The position numbers and the translations under genes were made by a program. From JAWLHJ01 sp039587535 (GTDB taxonomy: Bacteria > Gemmatimonadota > Gemmatimonadetes > Longimicrobiales > Gaopeijiaceae): a DNA stretch of 64,000 nt. Under the pieces are notes generated by a model. The model saw only the letters and a program-made list of their open reading frames with translations, was not told the origin of the DNA and searched no databases. Of the stretch, positions 7,757-16,649 are shown one piece after another (positions within the stretch are counted from its first letter, which is position 1; every line of letters begins with the position of its first letter). The stretch is taken from the NCBI GenBank assembly GCA_039587535.1, contig JBDHIF010000003.1:62001-126000 (forward strand), read 5' to 3'.

Positions 7757-9471
7757 CAGGCTGGTTCGTTCTGGGGCCAGTAGTCTTCTTCGCGATCCGG
7801 GTGACCGTACTCATACGGCCCGCGGTACACCTTCGGAAGGTCGTCCGGCGCCCAATTCCCGTGCGGCGGGGGAGAAGCAGCCGTCCATTCGAGCGTATTC
7901 GCCTTCCACGGATTCGGGCCCGCCTTCTCCCCGGACATCCATGACTTGATGACGTTCCAGAAGAAGAAGACCTGGAAGACGAGCATGATCACGAGCGAGA
8001 TCGTCGCGATCTGCCGGAGCGTGAACATCCAGGGCTCGGCCAGGTCCGTGAAGTGCTCGAAGTTGTAGATCCGGCGGTGCTGCCCGATCCCGCCCAGCAT
8101 GAAGAGCGGGATGAAGATCGTGTTGAACGGGATGATGGTGCCCCAGAAGTGGATCTTCCCGAGGCGGTCATCCATCATCCGCCCGAACATCTTCGGGAAC
8201 CAGTAGGTAAAGGCCGCAAACGTCCCGATAATGGCGATGGGGAAGAATGTGTAGTGGAAGTGGGCGAGCACGAAATAGGTGTCGTGCAGGTAGATGTCCG
8301 CGCCGCTGGCTCCCAGGAAGATCCCCGTCACGCCCCCCATGAGGAACGTCGCGATAAAGCCGAGCGCCCAAAGCATGGGCGTCGTGAGCGTGATCGAGCC
8401 GCCGTACAGCGTGGCGATCATGACGAAGAGAAGCTCCGCAATGGGCACCGAGATCAGCAGCGTGGTGATCGTGAAGACGTTCGCCATGCGCGGATCGATG
8501 CCGGCCACGAACTGGTGGTGGGCCCAAACGAAGAAGCTCAACACGGCCGTCGCCACCGCCGTATACAACATGATCTTGTAGCCGAACACCTTCTTCCGAG
8601 AGAAGGTGGACGTGATATCGATCACGAAGCCGATGGCCGGGAGCAGCACCACATACACTTCGGGGTGCCCGAAGAACCAGAACATGTGCTGCCACAGAAT
8701 CGGGTCGCCGCCCCTGGCAGGATCGAAGAAGCCGGTACCGATGGTCTGGTCGAACAGGAGCATCACCGCGCCGGCGATGAGCGGGCCCACCGACAACATG
8801 AAGAGCACGCTCGCGATGACGATCATCCAGACCGTAAGCGGGATGTCGTAGGCCCTCATCCCCGGGGCCCGGGAATTCATGAGCGTTACGATGAAGTTGA
8901 TACCGCCCAGCAGGAACGCCACGAACTCCAGCGCTACCGCCGTAAGCCACAGCGTCGAGCCCAGGTTCGTGAGGTTGTACTCCGCGACAGCCGAGAGCGG
9001 CGGGTACGAGGTCCAGGCCCCACCGAAGCCGCCACCCTCCACGAAGAGGGAGGCCAGGAGGATCAGTGTGCTGATGAAGAAGACTTGAAACGACAGCCGG
9101 TTGATCCTCGGGAAAACCATGTCATCCGCGCCAATCATGAGCGGAATCAGGAAGTTCCCGAAGGCGGCGATGAGCACAGGCATCGCCACCCAGAAGATCA
9201 TGATGGAGCCGTGGTTCGTGATCAGCGCGTTGTACTCGCCCGGCGAAACCTGCCCGAAGCCAGGCACGCTGATACCGGGGAACGCAAGCTGCATCCGGAA
9301 CACGTAGGCCATGAAGCCCCCGATCACGGCCATGAACATGCCCGTAAATAGGTACTGCATGGCGATGATCTTGTGATCGGTCGACCAGATGTACTTCAGG
9401 ATGCCCGACGGCCCGTGATGGGCATCGGCTTCGTGGTGGCCGTGCTCGACCTGGACAGCGGTTTCAGCCAT
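7756..9471 (-). CDS. coxA: Cytochrome c oxidase subunit I
   Basis: The 571-aa catalytic core of an aa3-type heme-copper oxidase has twelve helices. CuB and heme ligands are present: FGHPEVYVVLLPAIG with the proton-channel Glu of A1-type enzymes, WAHHQFVAG, and HDTYFVLAHFHYTF with both heme histidines. SRKKVFGYKIM carries the K-channel region. An N-terminal histidine-rich stretch (HGHHEADAHHG) precedes the first helix. The ATG at MAETAVQ has AAAGGA 7 nt upstream; an earlier in-frame start would overlap coxB. The enzyme reduces O2 to water with proton pumping. Confidence 0.97.
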   Translation of the reverse strand: MAETAVQVEHGHHEADAHHGPSGILKYIWSTDHKIIAMQYLFTGMFMAVIGGFMAYVFRMQLAFPGISVPGFGQVSPGEYNALITNHGSIMIFWVAMPVLIAAFGNFLIPLMIGADDMVFPRINRLSFQVFFISTLILLASLFVEGGGFGGAWTSYPPLSAVAEYNLTNLGSTLWLTAVALEFVAFLLGGINFIVTLMNSRAPGMRAYDIPLTVWMIVIASVLFMLSVGPLIAGAVMLLFDQTIGTGFFDPARGGDPILWQHMFWFFGHPEVYVVLLPAIGFVIDITSTFSRKKVFGYKIMLYTAVATAVLSFFVWAHHQFVAGIDPRMANVFTITTLLISVPIAELLFVMIATLYGGSITLTTPMLWALGFIATFLMGGVTGIFLGASGADIYLHDTYFVLAHFHYTFFPIAIIGTFAAFTYWFPKMFGRMMDDRLGKIHFWGTIIPFNTIFIPLFMLGGIGQHRRIYNFEHFTDLAEPWMFTLRQIATISLVIMLVFQVFFFWNVIKSWMSGEKAGPNPWKANTLEWTAASPPPHGNWAPDDLPKVYRGPYEYGHPDREEDYWPQNEPA

Positions 9472-9482
9472 CTGCTGTTCCT

Positions 9483-10160
9483 TTACTGGGCTGCGGAGTT
9501 GGAGTTCTCCGCGATCCATTCAGCGTGGGTGTCGGTGTCCTCGATATGGATGCGCGCGGCCATGACGCCATGGCCGATGCCGCAGATCTCCGCGCACTGT
9601 ACGTCGTGCTCGCCCGCTTGCGTGGGGCGGAACCATCCGGTGATGGCCCGGCCGGGCACCGCGTCCTGCTTGATGCGAAAGACCGGCACCGAGAACGAGT
9701 GCAGCACGTCCCGCGACTCGAGACGGAAGTGATACGTCTTCTCGACCTCCACGTGCAACTCGTCCACCGTGAAGATGTCGTCTGACGTATCCAGCGTGTT
9801 GTCCGGCCCGGGGTGCTGGAACGTCCAAGCCCACTGCTGCCCGATGACCCGGATGGTGGAATCCGCCTCAGGGAGCTGCTGCTTGACGTTGTACCAGACC
9901 CGCACGGACCCGATGATGATGAACACGTCGCAGACCAGCACCAGCGCGTGGGGAATGGTCACCCACCGCTTGACGTGTTTCTCCTTTCCGGTGAGGTACT
10001 GCGACTTCTGGCCGGGACGCGCCCGGAACTTCCAGATGAGCCAGAAGAAGATGCCCTCGGCCGCCAGGAACCAGAAGCCGACGAGCACGAAGACGAGCAT
10101 GATAATGCCGTCGATGCTCCCGGCGTAGCTCGAAGCCTGTACAAGAAAACGCTCGATCAT
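9483..10160 (-). CDS. coxB: Cytochrome c oxidase subunit II
   Basis: The 225-aa protein has two N-terminal transmembrane helices (about residues 17-42 and 70-92) and a periplasmic cupredoxin domain. The binuclear CuA site is complete: the upstream histidine in RDVLHSFSVPVF, then CAEICGIGHGVM with two Cys, His and Met. The aromatic patch IGQQWAWTFQHPG guides electron entry. There is no fused cytochrome c at the C terminus, which fits the finding that a heme domain is attached to subunit IV in this operon. The gene is placed directly before coxA. Confidence 0.96.
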   Translation of the reverse strand: MIERFLVQASSYAGSIDGIIMLVFVLVGFWFLAAEGIFFWLIWKFRARPGQKSQYLTGKEKHVKRWVTIPHALVLVCDVFIIIGSVRVWYNVKQQLPEADSTIRVIGQQWAWTFQHPGPDNTLDTSDDIFTVDELHVEVEKTYHFRLESRDVLHSFSVPVFRIKQDAVPGRAITGWFRPTQAGEHDVQCAEICGIGHGVMAARIHIEDTDTHAEWIAENSNSAAQ

Positions 10161-10170
10161 GACTCGGCGA

Positions 10171-10350
10171 TCACAGGAGGATGAAGACGACGACGACCCC
10201 GACGAACAGCACGCTGCTCCACACTGTGATCACGAAGGCCTTCCTCGCGTCCACGATGGCTGGGTTCTCTTCGTCCGGAGGCGGCGCCAGGGCCACCTTC
10301 TCTTCGGGAGTGAGCTGCGGGGAAAGCTCTTGCGCGGCATTCTCGGTCAT
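10171..10350 (-). CDS. Small single-helix membrane protein of the oxidase operon
   Basis: The 59-aa product lies in the 200-nt space between the diheme cytochrome gene and coxB, with short intergenic gaps of about 10 nt on each side. The first half is acidic and proline-rich (LTPEEKVALAPPPDEENPAIV). The second half is a single transmembrane helix ending at the C terminus (FVITVWSSVLFVGVVVVFIL). The size and place suggest a small accessory oxidase subunit or assembly peptide. No family name is recognised. Position and the hydrophobic helix make a real gene likely. Confidence 0.68.
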   Translation of the reverse strand: MTENAAQELSPQLTPEEKVALAPPPDEENPAIVDARKAFVITVWSSVLFVGVVVVFILL

Positions 10351-10360
10351 GTGGCTCCGC

Positions 10361-10999
10361 CTACCTCAGCGTGTACACATAGGCGATGACGTCGCGCATC
10401 GCCTGATCGGTTAAGGCAAGGGCGTTCACCCGCATGGTGGCCCCCCACGTGTCCTGCGGGTGCGCACCGCGCGCGCCCGCCTTGAAGTTGCGCAGCTGGC
10501 TCAGCATGTACCAGTCGTGCATCTGGACGATGGGCGGCGACTGGAGAAGCTCGTCACCGAGGCCCTCCGCCCCGTGACACGCCACGCAGACCTGATAGGA
10601 CTGAGCGCCGGCCCCCGCGTTGCCGTTCAGCGTGCTCTCCGGATAGATCGAGGGAAGCGACGCGACATACTCGGCGACGGACTCCACGTCGCCCTCACGA
10701 GTAAGGGACACCGCCATCGGGCGCATGCGCAGCCCGGGAAGGTCCTCGTGGTGCCTTCCGCGGAACCCCTGCTGGAAGCCCTCGAGCTGCGACTCGATGT
10801 ACCACTGGGGTAGTCCGGCGATGCTCGGCGCGGCAATGTCCACGTTACCCTCGCCGCTGTCTCCATGGCAGGGCACACAGGTCTCGAAGAGCTCGGCTCC
10901 CCGCTCCATGCCCACCGGCGGCGGCGTAGCGTCGCACGCGGCAAGGCCACCCGCCAGAAAAGCGAGCGTCACGAGGCGAAAGGTCCGGAATCGTCCCAT
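10361..10999 (-). CDS. Diheme cytochrome c lipoprotein
   Basis: The 212-aa exported protein begins with a lipoprotein signal peptide (lipobox LAAC at about residue 22). It carries two cytochrome c553-like domains with heme motifs CVPCH near residue 42 and CVACH near residue 139. Each is followed by a methionine-containing region (MRPMAVSL, MRVNALAL) that could supply the sixth heme ligand. Two-domain cytochromes of this type shuttle electrons to terminal oxidases. Being first in the oxidase operon, it is the likely electron donor to CoxB or to the heme of the subunit IV fusion. The start chosen is the ATG just before the signal peptide. Confidence 0.9.
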   Translation of the reverse strand: MGRFRTFRLVTLAFLAGGLAACDATPPPVGMERGAELFETCVPCHGDSGEGNVDIAAPSIAGLPQWYIESQLEGFQQGFRGRHHEDLPGLRMRPMAVSLTREGDVESVAEYVASLPSIYPESTLNGNAGAGAQSYQVCVACHGAEGLGDELLQSPPIVQMHDWYMLSQLRNFKAGARGAHPQDTWGATMRVNALALTDQAMRDVIAYVYTLR

Positions 11000-11004
11000 T
11001 TTAG

Positions 11005-11256
11005 CTATTCGGAAAGTGGTATGGCTTCGTCGACGAGCATGATCGGGATGTCGTCCCGGATCGGGTAGAGCAGGTCCCCTGCCTCCCGCACCAATCCGGA
11101 CACGACCGGTTCCCCGACCGTCTGCCCGCCCCGCGTCTCGACCTGTCCCTGAGCGATGGCCTCGTTCAGTCGGCGGAGCACGTCGGCGTCCGCCCGGTGG
11201 AGGACCTGCTTCGTCTCGGGACACACCAGGATGTCCAGGAGCTGCTGATCGACCAT
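11005..11256 (-). CDS. Trm112 family protein
   Basis: The 83-aa protein resembles YcaR/Trm112-like small proteins: it opens with LLDILVCPETKQVLHRAD and closes with the typical LLYPIRDDIPIMLVDEAI. Only one of the cysteines usually present in the zinc-binding form is kept (LVCPETK). The central region is longer, with VETRGGQTVGEPVVSGL, so zinc binding is doubtful. In eukaryotes and archaea Trm112 activates methyltransferases; bacterial members are mostly of unknown role. It lies 5 nt upstream of the diheme cytochrome gene and may be cotranscribed with the oxidase operon. Confidence 0.82.
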   Translation of the reverse strand: MVDQQLLDILVCPETKQVLHRADADVLRRLNEAIAQGQVETRGGQTVGEPVVSGLVREAGDLLYPIRDDIPIMLVDEAIPLSE

Positions 11257-11398
11257 CTTTCTGCTCGCACTCCATCTCCGACTCGTGACCTCCGGTGGTG
11301 CACTCTGCTACCTCCGGGACGGCCCCTGGCAGGAGGGGTGGGAACCGACACGAAGCCGCGTAACTTACAAACGTCCGTGTACGAATGGGAGAGGAAGG

Positions 11399-11989
11399 AT
11401 GACCACGCGCAAGAGCACGCGAAATGGAGACCGGCGCAGATCGCACCATTGGGTGCTTGTTGTGGGCCTTCTCGCCATCACCGCCGGTTGTCCCGCAGTG
11501 GACGACGGCGCCGCCGGAAGTGACGGGCCACCGCCTGCGGAGCTCGCTCAGACCGCCAGCTCCAGCCAGGATCCCTCCGGAGTGGACGACGCCACCCCGG
11601 CCCCGCGCCCCCCGGCAGGTCACGCCTGGGTGATCTTCGCCGAGGACACCGTCGTGGCGGAGGTGGCGGCTACGGCCGAGGCCAGGCAGCAGGGGCTCAT
11701 GTACCGTGACGAGGTCCCGGACGGAACCGGGATGCTGTTCGTCTTCCAGGACAACCAACCGCGAGCATTCTGGATGGCGAACACCTACGTGCCCTTGGAC
11801 ATCGCCTATATGGACCCGTCCTATCGAATCGTGGACATCGTCCAAATGGAGCCCCTGGTCACCGAGACATACCCGAGCGACGCGCCCGCCATGTTCGCCC
11901 TCGAAGTGCGTAAGGGTTGGTTCGGTGAAGAAGGCATCGAGGTCGGTGCCCAGGCGGAGATCGTCTTCGGCGTAGGCGGCAGCCGGTAA
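11399..11989 (+). CDS. DUF192 lipoprotein
   Basis: The 196-aa secreted protein has a basic N terminus, a hydrophobic signal segment and a lipobox-like TAGC near residue 29. A disordered, Ala/Pro-rich linker follows to about residue 75. The C-terminal DUF192 (COG1430) domain spans about 78-190 with signatures TAEARQQGLMYRDEV, GMLFVF and RAFWMANTYVPLDIAYMD. DUF192 proteins are small extracytoplasmic beta-barrels of unknown biochemical role. GAGAGGAAGG precedes the chosen ATG; an upstream in-frame ATG would run through a noncoding leader. The gene diverges from the Trm112-like gene. Confidence 0.88.
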   Translation: MTTRKSTRNGDRRRSHHWVLVVGLLAITAGCPAVDDGAAGSDGPPPAELAQTASSSQDPSGVDDATPAPRPPAGHAWVIFAEDTVVAEVAATAEARQQGLMYRDEVPDGTGMLFVFQDNQPRAFWMANTYVPLDIAYMDPSYRIVDIVQMEPLVTETYPSDAPAMFALEVRKGWFGEEGIEVGAQAEIVFGVGGSR

Positions 11990-12017
11990 CGGCAGCGGCA
12001 CCCAATCAGACTAAAGC

Positions 12018-13217
12018 TCAGGTCACCACGGACGCCCGAAGGACCTCAGCCAACGCCGCCACGTCCTCCGCGTCGTTGTACACGTTGGGCGAGACCCGCA
12101 GCGCCGAGCCTCGAAGCGATACGGAGATGTCCCGCGCCACCAGTCGGTCACGCAACGCCGCGAGGTTCAGCGACGGAGGCATGCGAAGGCCGAACAGATG
12201 GCCGGCCCGCCAGCGTTCGTCCTCGACACCGAAACCGAGTGCCGCGGCCTCCTCGAGAAGGCTTCGCGTGAGGTCTCGACAGTACCTCTGAACCCGGACC
12301 GGATCCCATTCCACGAGGAGATCGAGGCTCTTCTCCGCGATCGGGAGTAGGAAGAAGTTCGAGCGCTCCGCCACGTCGTACCGCACGGCGCCTGGGGCAT
12401 ACCTGTCCTGGTACTCCACGAGCCGTTGGAAGTCCTGGCTGCCCTCGCGGGCGATCCAGGTCTCCTCCAGAGGCACGCCGTCGTCGAATCGCGGACCGAA
12501 CCAGCCGAACGCCAGCGAGTACGGGCCGAGAAGCCACTTGTAAGCGGCACACAGCAGCGCGTCGGGCCGGACCTCTTCCACGTCGAAGGGGAGCGCCCCC
12601 ACGGACTGGGTTCCGTCCACGACCAGGGCCGCGCCCACTTCCCGGCACCGGCGGCCGATCTCGACGAGATCGAAGCGGGTACCATCGGTCCAGTGGACAT
12701 GGGGAACAGCCACCACCGCGGTAGCACCGTCGATGGCTTCCACAAGCCGCTGGTTCCACCGCGCTCCCCGCCCGGCGTCGTCGGGGCCGCCCGGGCCCAC
12801 AACGCGAACGTCGGCCCCGCTCTCCGACGCCAGTCGATGCCATGCGTAGACGTTCCCCGGAAATTGCTCGTGCGTAAGCACCACGTTCTGGCCCCGCTCC
12901 ACGCGGATGTTGCGCGCGGCGGTGGCCACACCGTACGAAACCCCCGGCTGAATGGCGACACGTCCGGGATCGGCGGCGTTGACCAGCCCCGCAAACCGCG
13001 CCCGGACTCGGTCGCTCTCCCAGAACGCATCGGGCGCCGTGATGTCGGCCGGATGGCGCTTGCGGGCGAGCGCCGCCACGCCGGCCTCTTCCGACACCAC
13101 GGGCAGCGGGCCCATGTAAGCGCAATTGAGGTACGGCGCGCCGGGTCGGAGTCGGAAGTCCGCCTTCCGGCAGGTCAGTTCGACCGAGTGGCCGCTACTC
13201 GTCACCGGACCGGGCAT
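12018..13217 (-). CDS. Class V aminotransferase family protein
   Basis: The 399-aa PLP-dependent enzyme has the aminotransferase class V fold shared with cysteine desulfurases and kynureninases. The Schiff-base lysine is in CAAYKWLLGPY, and the cofactor-binding aspartate in VVDGTQSVGALPFD. It opens with YLNCAYMGPLP, as in NifS-like isopenicillin-epimerase homologues. The catalytic cysteine loop of desulfurases is not apparent, so a desulfurase role is not supported. The substrate is unknown. An ATG and an in-frame GTG four codons later are both possible starts; either overlaps the tiny membrane-peptide frame just upstream. Confidence 0.85.
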   Translation of the reverse strand: MPGPVTSSGHSVELTCRKADFRLRPGAPYLNCAYMGPLPVVSEEAGVAALARKRHPADITAPDAFWESDRVRARFAGLVNAADPGRVAIQPGVSYGVATAARNIRVERGQNVVLTHEQFPGNVYAWHRLASESGADVRVVGPGGPDDAGRGARWNQRLVEAIDGATAVVAVPHVHWTDGTRFDLVEIGRRCREVGAALVVDGTQSVGALPFDVEEVRPDALLCAAYKWLLGPYSLAFGWFGPRFDDGVPLEETWIAREGSQDFQRLVEYQDRYAPGAVRYDVAERSNFFLLPIAEKSLDLLVEWDPVRVQRYCRDLTRSLLEEAAALGFGVEDERWRAGHLFGLRMPPSLNLAALRDRLVARDISVSLRGSALRVSPNVYNDAEDVAALAEVLRASVVT

Positions 13218-13293
13218 GACGGGCCGCGTACGCGATCAAGGCCAGGAACCCGATGAAGACGATGACCAGAATCGTGATCTCGAAGATATCCAT
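13195..13293 (-). CDS. Possible 32-aa membrane peptide
   Basis: This very short frame encodes one transmembrane helix (EITILVIVFIGFLALIAYAA) with a charged C-terminal tail RHARSGDE. It overlaps the first codons of the class V aminotransferase gene downstream. The hydrophobic composition and positive-inside tail resemble real small membrane proteins. There is no clear ribosome-binding site, and it could equally be chance reading of a leader. Confidence 0.3.
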   Translation of the reverse strand: MDIFEITILVIVFIGFLALIAYAARHARSGDE

Positions 13294-13320
13294 CAGGGGA
13301 TTCTAACAAATCGCCGACCC

Positions 13321-13755
13321 TCAGGGACACGGCTCGTAGACCGAGAGGCTCTCGATTTCGTCGACCAACCGTTCATAGACGCTGCCGGGATCGTTCTCCG
13401 GCTGCTCCTCGAGCCACTCCCCGCAAGGCCTTCCCTCATGAAGCGATCCCATGAACCGGATGCGACCGTTCGGATGATAGACGCGGAGCTCTCCCTCCCA
13501 GGCACCGTTCCTGAGAAACCCGGTGAGCTCGACCATCGCGGTGTCCTCGGGAAACCGACGCTCCACCCGCCCGGTGAAAGGCGCCTCGTCGGGCCCGAAG
13601 TAGATGCTGTCCCTGAGTACCAGATCATCCAAGGGAAATGGCCTCGACCCGGGCAGCTCGCACGCCATCAGCGTCGCAAGGACAATCGAGAGGGCCAGGA
13701 GCCAAGGTTTGCAGGAGAAGCCACGACCCGAGGAGCCGTCTCGGTCCACCTTCAC
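13321..13755 (-). CDS. Lipoprotein with MORN-like repeats
   Basis: The 144-aa protein has a basic start, a hydrophobic signal stretch and a lipobox LMAC near residue 32. The mature part contains MORN/YwqK-like strands: FTGRVERRFP, LTGFLRNGAWEGELRVYHP, NGRIRFMGSLHEGRPCGEW. Such repeats form an open beta-meander in many envelope lipoproteins of unknown role. The start is a GTG; a second GTG lies two codons in. Two cysteines near the C terminus could form a disulfide. Confidence 0.75.
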   Translation of the reverse strand: MKVDRDGSSGRGFSCKPWLLALSIVLATLMACELPGSRPFPLDDLVLRDSIYFGPDEAPFTGRVERRFPEDTAMVELTGFLRNGAWEGELRVYHPNGRIRFMGSLHEGRPCGEWLEEQPENDPGSVYERLVDEIESLSVYEPCP

Positions 13756-13811
13756 TCGGCCAGCCAGCCCGGTGACACCCCCTCAGCGGAACGACACGGC
13801 GCGGCCGCCCG

Positions 13812-16616
13812 TCACAGCCCCAACCAGTAGTTCATCTTGATGATGAACCGGTTGTCCGCCCTGAGCCCGAACAGGGCGTCGGCATCCCTGGCCAGATCGA
13901 AGTCGCCCACGGCGACGCGCTGGGACTGCTGGCGCTGCCAGACGAAGAAGAGCGTCGAGCCGGGACGGTACTCCCACCGGACCACCGCGTTGCCAATGAG
14001 CGATCGGACGTTGAAATCCCGGTCCGAGAAGTCGTAGTCCGTAGCACCGTCGCCATCGAAGTCCACGTACTGGCGGCCGTCGAGCTCGCAGATGGACGCG
14101 GTGCAGAGCACGTCGTCGCCGATCTCGTTACCGGTGCCCGGCAGGAAGTCGTCGAACTCGAAGGACTCCGACCGTGAGAGCTGCTTGTATTGGACGTAAT
14201 CGCCCGATGAGAGGAGCGGCTGTGCGAACACCTGAAGCGACAGATCCGGCGCAAAGGTCCAGTTCAGTCGCGCTTCCATAGAGAACGACCTGCGCTCTAG
14301 ATCGGCGAACAGATATCGGCTTCCGTAGGTGGGTGCGTAATCCCCCGTGCTCGCCGTCGTAACGTATTGATCGCTGGACCGGGAGCTCTCGAAGCCCGGA
14401 TTGAGCGAGACCTCCACCTTGTCTGACGGGCGCAACCGAAGGTTGGCCCGCACCCCGTAGCGGCCCCCATCTCCCAGCAGGTCGCTGTTGAACGACAGAT
14501 TCGACCCGACGCTGATCGGCTTTCGGCGGTCGCTGTCCACATTGAGCCGGACTCCAGTAGTGGCCGGGGAGACCATCATCGGCCCGCCCCGCGTCGCGGA
14601 CCTGCTCATCCGCTGGGGACTGTAGTTGGCGTTCGCCCGCACGCTCCAGAAGCTCGACAGCTCGGCGTTCGCGTGGAGGTTGTACGAGCCGTTGGTGCGC
14701 GCGCGCTTCCAGGAATCCAGAGACCAGGCGTCGTCGAACGCCTCGTGGCTCCAGTTGTGGAAGCTGCTGAGGTTGATGCTGTAGTTCCGGAACAGCCTGC
14801 CAGGCTGGATCTCCTGGTACCCTACGCGGAAGCCGCCATCCACTCGCTCGGCGGTCCCCGAGAAGCCGGCGTCGTTGATCTCGAAACCCTTCGTGACCTC
14901 CGCCGCCCAAACCGCACCGGTCCAGTCTCCGGACCGTCGTTCCAGCTGGAGGCGCCACTCGGCCCCGGACATCGACCGAGCATCCGGATCGAGACCGAAG
15001 CGGGTCGCATCCGGCCGTTGGAAGTAGTGGTTGCTCGCCCGCTGGATCCTGGTGATCGCCTCCTCGTCGCCGCGCACATGGCTGCCGGCCAGGAAGCCCC
15101 AGAGAGCCCAGCTCCGATCGCTCCACTGATGCTCGAAGCGGACTCCCCCGTTGAACGCGCTCGAAGGAAGCCAGTCGAACGAGCCTTCTTCCGGGAGCTC
15201 GCGGCGCAGGGCGGTCCCCATCCCCCGAATCTGTGTCGTGCCGCCATTGAAGTCCTGGGCAAGACTCACGACACCGTACTGCGTGCGGGGCTCCACCAGG
15301 AACTCATCTCGCGTCCCATCGGTGAGCGCGGATCGCGCCCGCTCCGCTCCCGTCACCGCGCCGAGGACGCCTATCGACAACCCGCTGGACGTCCGTCCAG
15401 CCAGCTTCGCCGCGCCGAGGATGGACGTGTTCGCAGGAATGTCCGTGTAGGCCGGAGATCCAGGAGCCCTCCCGGTGGGCCGCCGCCCGATGCGGCGGCT
15501 GTAGAACAAGGAGTTGCGTCCGCCCGAGAGGCCGAAGTCGAAGATGCGCGCGTCCTCGACGAAGAACGGGCGCCGCTCGTCGTAGAACGTCTCGAAAGCC
15601 GAGAGGTTGATCACAGCGGGATCGGCCTCGACCTGCCCGAAGTCGGGATTGATCGTCGCGTCGAGGGTGAAGGCGGCGCCGAGGCCGTAGCTCAGGTCGA
15701 GCCCGACGCGGCTGTTCGAGGCCGTCCCGGAGAAGAACGGGTCACCTGGGTCCGCCGGCCCGCGGTGCAGGCTCGTGACCGCATAGGGAAGGAGCTCGAA
15801 TCGGCGGGAGGGCCGTGTAACCCGCACGTTCTCGACCCGCCCCATTTGGCTCACACGGCCTCTACGAAGCCGGGAGACGAGGGAGTAGTAGGACCGCTCG
15901 GCGGTCGCAGTCCGCTCGCGGAAGAAATTGATCCCCCACGTCTGCGGGGCCTCCGACGCCTCGTATCGGATCTGAGAGAGCGGAATCCGCATCTCGAGCG
16001 TCCAGCCCTCGTCGTCGATCCGAGTCGCGGACGACCACACCGCATTCCAGGCGAAGTCGAGTTGGTCGTCGTTATACATATACGTGTCGCGCTGCACGTT
16101 GGCAGCGCTCACACCGAACATGTAGCCCGTAAGCCCGTCCAGGTTCGGGTCGAGGTGCATGCTGAACGTGTCCGACTCGCCGCGATCATCTCGACGATCG
16201 AGGCGCGCGATGATGCGCTCCGGCTCGGGGTCCCACATGCGGGCGGCCACCCAGATGGCACCGTCCCCGAAGACCACGCGGACCTCGGTGTCATGCTCGG
16301 CCGGGATGCCCTCCACCGGCTGTTCCTGAGTAAAGCCTCTGAAGAGGCGTCCGGCCTCCCAGAACGGCTCGTCGATGACGCCGTCGATCTGGACGTCTTC
16401 CGGGATCGGGGCAAAGGCATCGAGCGCGTTGGCCGTCGAGCCTACCGGCTGACCAGGAGAACGACTCGTCACCTCGTCCGAGGAGGGCTCACGGTCGAGG
16501 ACCTTCGATGCCGCGTCATGCTCCTGACCGGCCAGCACCGTCGGCGCCGAGGAGAGAATCAACGCGGCGAGCAGCCCGAGGGCCGCTCGCCGCGCGTATA
16601 TGTCGAGTGACTTCAT
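13812..16616 (-). CDS. DUF5916 outer-membrane beta-barrel with N-terminal CBM9-like domain
   Basis: The 934-aa exported protein begins with a signal peptide (about residues 1-30, ending VLAGQE). Residues about 48-215 form a carbohydrate-binding family 9-like domain (QIDGVIDEPFWEAG, DTEVRVVFGDGAIWVAARM, DTFSMHLDPNLDG). The rest is rich in alternating aromatic/polar strands and matches DUF5916 (ETFYDERRPFFVEDARIF, FYSRRIGRRP). It ends with IIKMNYWLGL, compatible with an outer-membrane barrel. Members are common in Gemmatimonadota and Bacteroidota; roles are unproven, with surface binding or transport of glycans or peptides suggested. The gene stands between two other envelope genes. Confidence 0.9.
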   Translation of the reverse strand: MKSLDIYARRAALGLLAALILSSAPTVLAGQEHDAASKVLDREPSSDEVTSRSPGQPVGSTANALDAFAPIPEDVQIDGVIDEPFWEAGRLFRGFTQEQPVEGIPAEHDTEVRVVFGDGAIWVAARMWDPEPERIIARLDRRDDRGESDTFSMHLDPNLDGLTGYMFGVSAANVQRDTYMYNDDQLDFAWNAVWSSATRIDDEGWTLEMRIPLSQIRYEASEAPQTWGINFFRERTATAERSYYSLVSRLRRGRVSQMGRVENVRVTRPSRRFELLPYAVTSLHRGPADPGDPFFSGTASNSRVGLDLSYGLGAAFTLDATINPDFGQVEADPAVINLSAFETFYDERRPFFVEDARIFDFGLSGGRNSLFYSRRIGRRPTGRAPGSPAYTDIPANTSILGAAKLAGRTSSGLSIGVLGAVTGAERARSALTDGTRDEFLVEPRTQYGVVSLAQDFNGGTTQIRGMGTALRRELPEEGSFDWLPSSAFNGGVRFEHQWSDRSWALWGFLAGSHVRGDEEAITRIQRASNHYFQRPDATRFGLDPDARSMSGAEWRLQLERRSGDWTGAVWAAEVTKGFEINDAGFSGTAERVDGGFRVGYQEIQPGRLFRNYSINLSSFHNWSHEAFDDAWSLDSWKRARTNGSYNLHANAELSSFWSVRANANYSPQRMSRSATRGGPMMVSPATTGVRLNVDSDRRKPISVGSNLSFNSDLLGDGGRYGVRANLRLRPSDKVEVSLNPGFESSRSSDQYVTTASTGDYAPTYGSRYLFADLERRSFSMEARLNWTFAPDLSLQVFAQPLLSSGDYVQYKQLSRSESFEFDDFLPGTGNEIGDDVLCTASICELDGRQYVDFDGDGATDYDFSDRDFNVRSLIGNAVVRWEYRPGSTLFFVWQRQQSQRVAVGDFDLARDADALFGLRADNRFIIKMNYWLGL

Positions 16617-16649
16617 GGAGCCTCGTCCGCCAGGACGGGGCTCTTCAAC

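Noticed and set aside
8053..9351. Plus-strand open frame opposite coxA
   Set aside because: The translation is a His/Asp/Arg-rich low-complexity shadow; coxA on the other strand is certain.
10361..12001. A 546-residue cytochrome protein reading through the Trm112-like and DUF192 regions
   Set aside because: A signal peptide with lipobox starts at the ATG ending at 10999, and the upstream part is antisense or out of frame to two other supported genes.
14673..16610. 645-codon plus-strand frame opposite the DUF5916 gene
   Set aside because: Shadow of a well-supported exported barrel protein; no domain and no ribosome-binding site.
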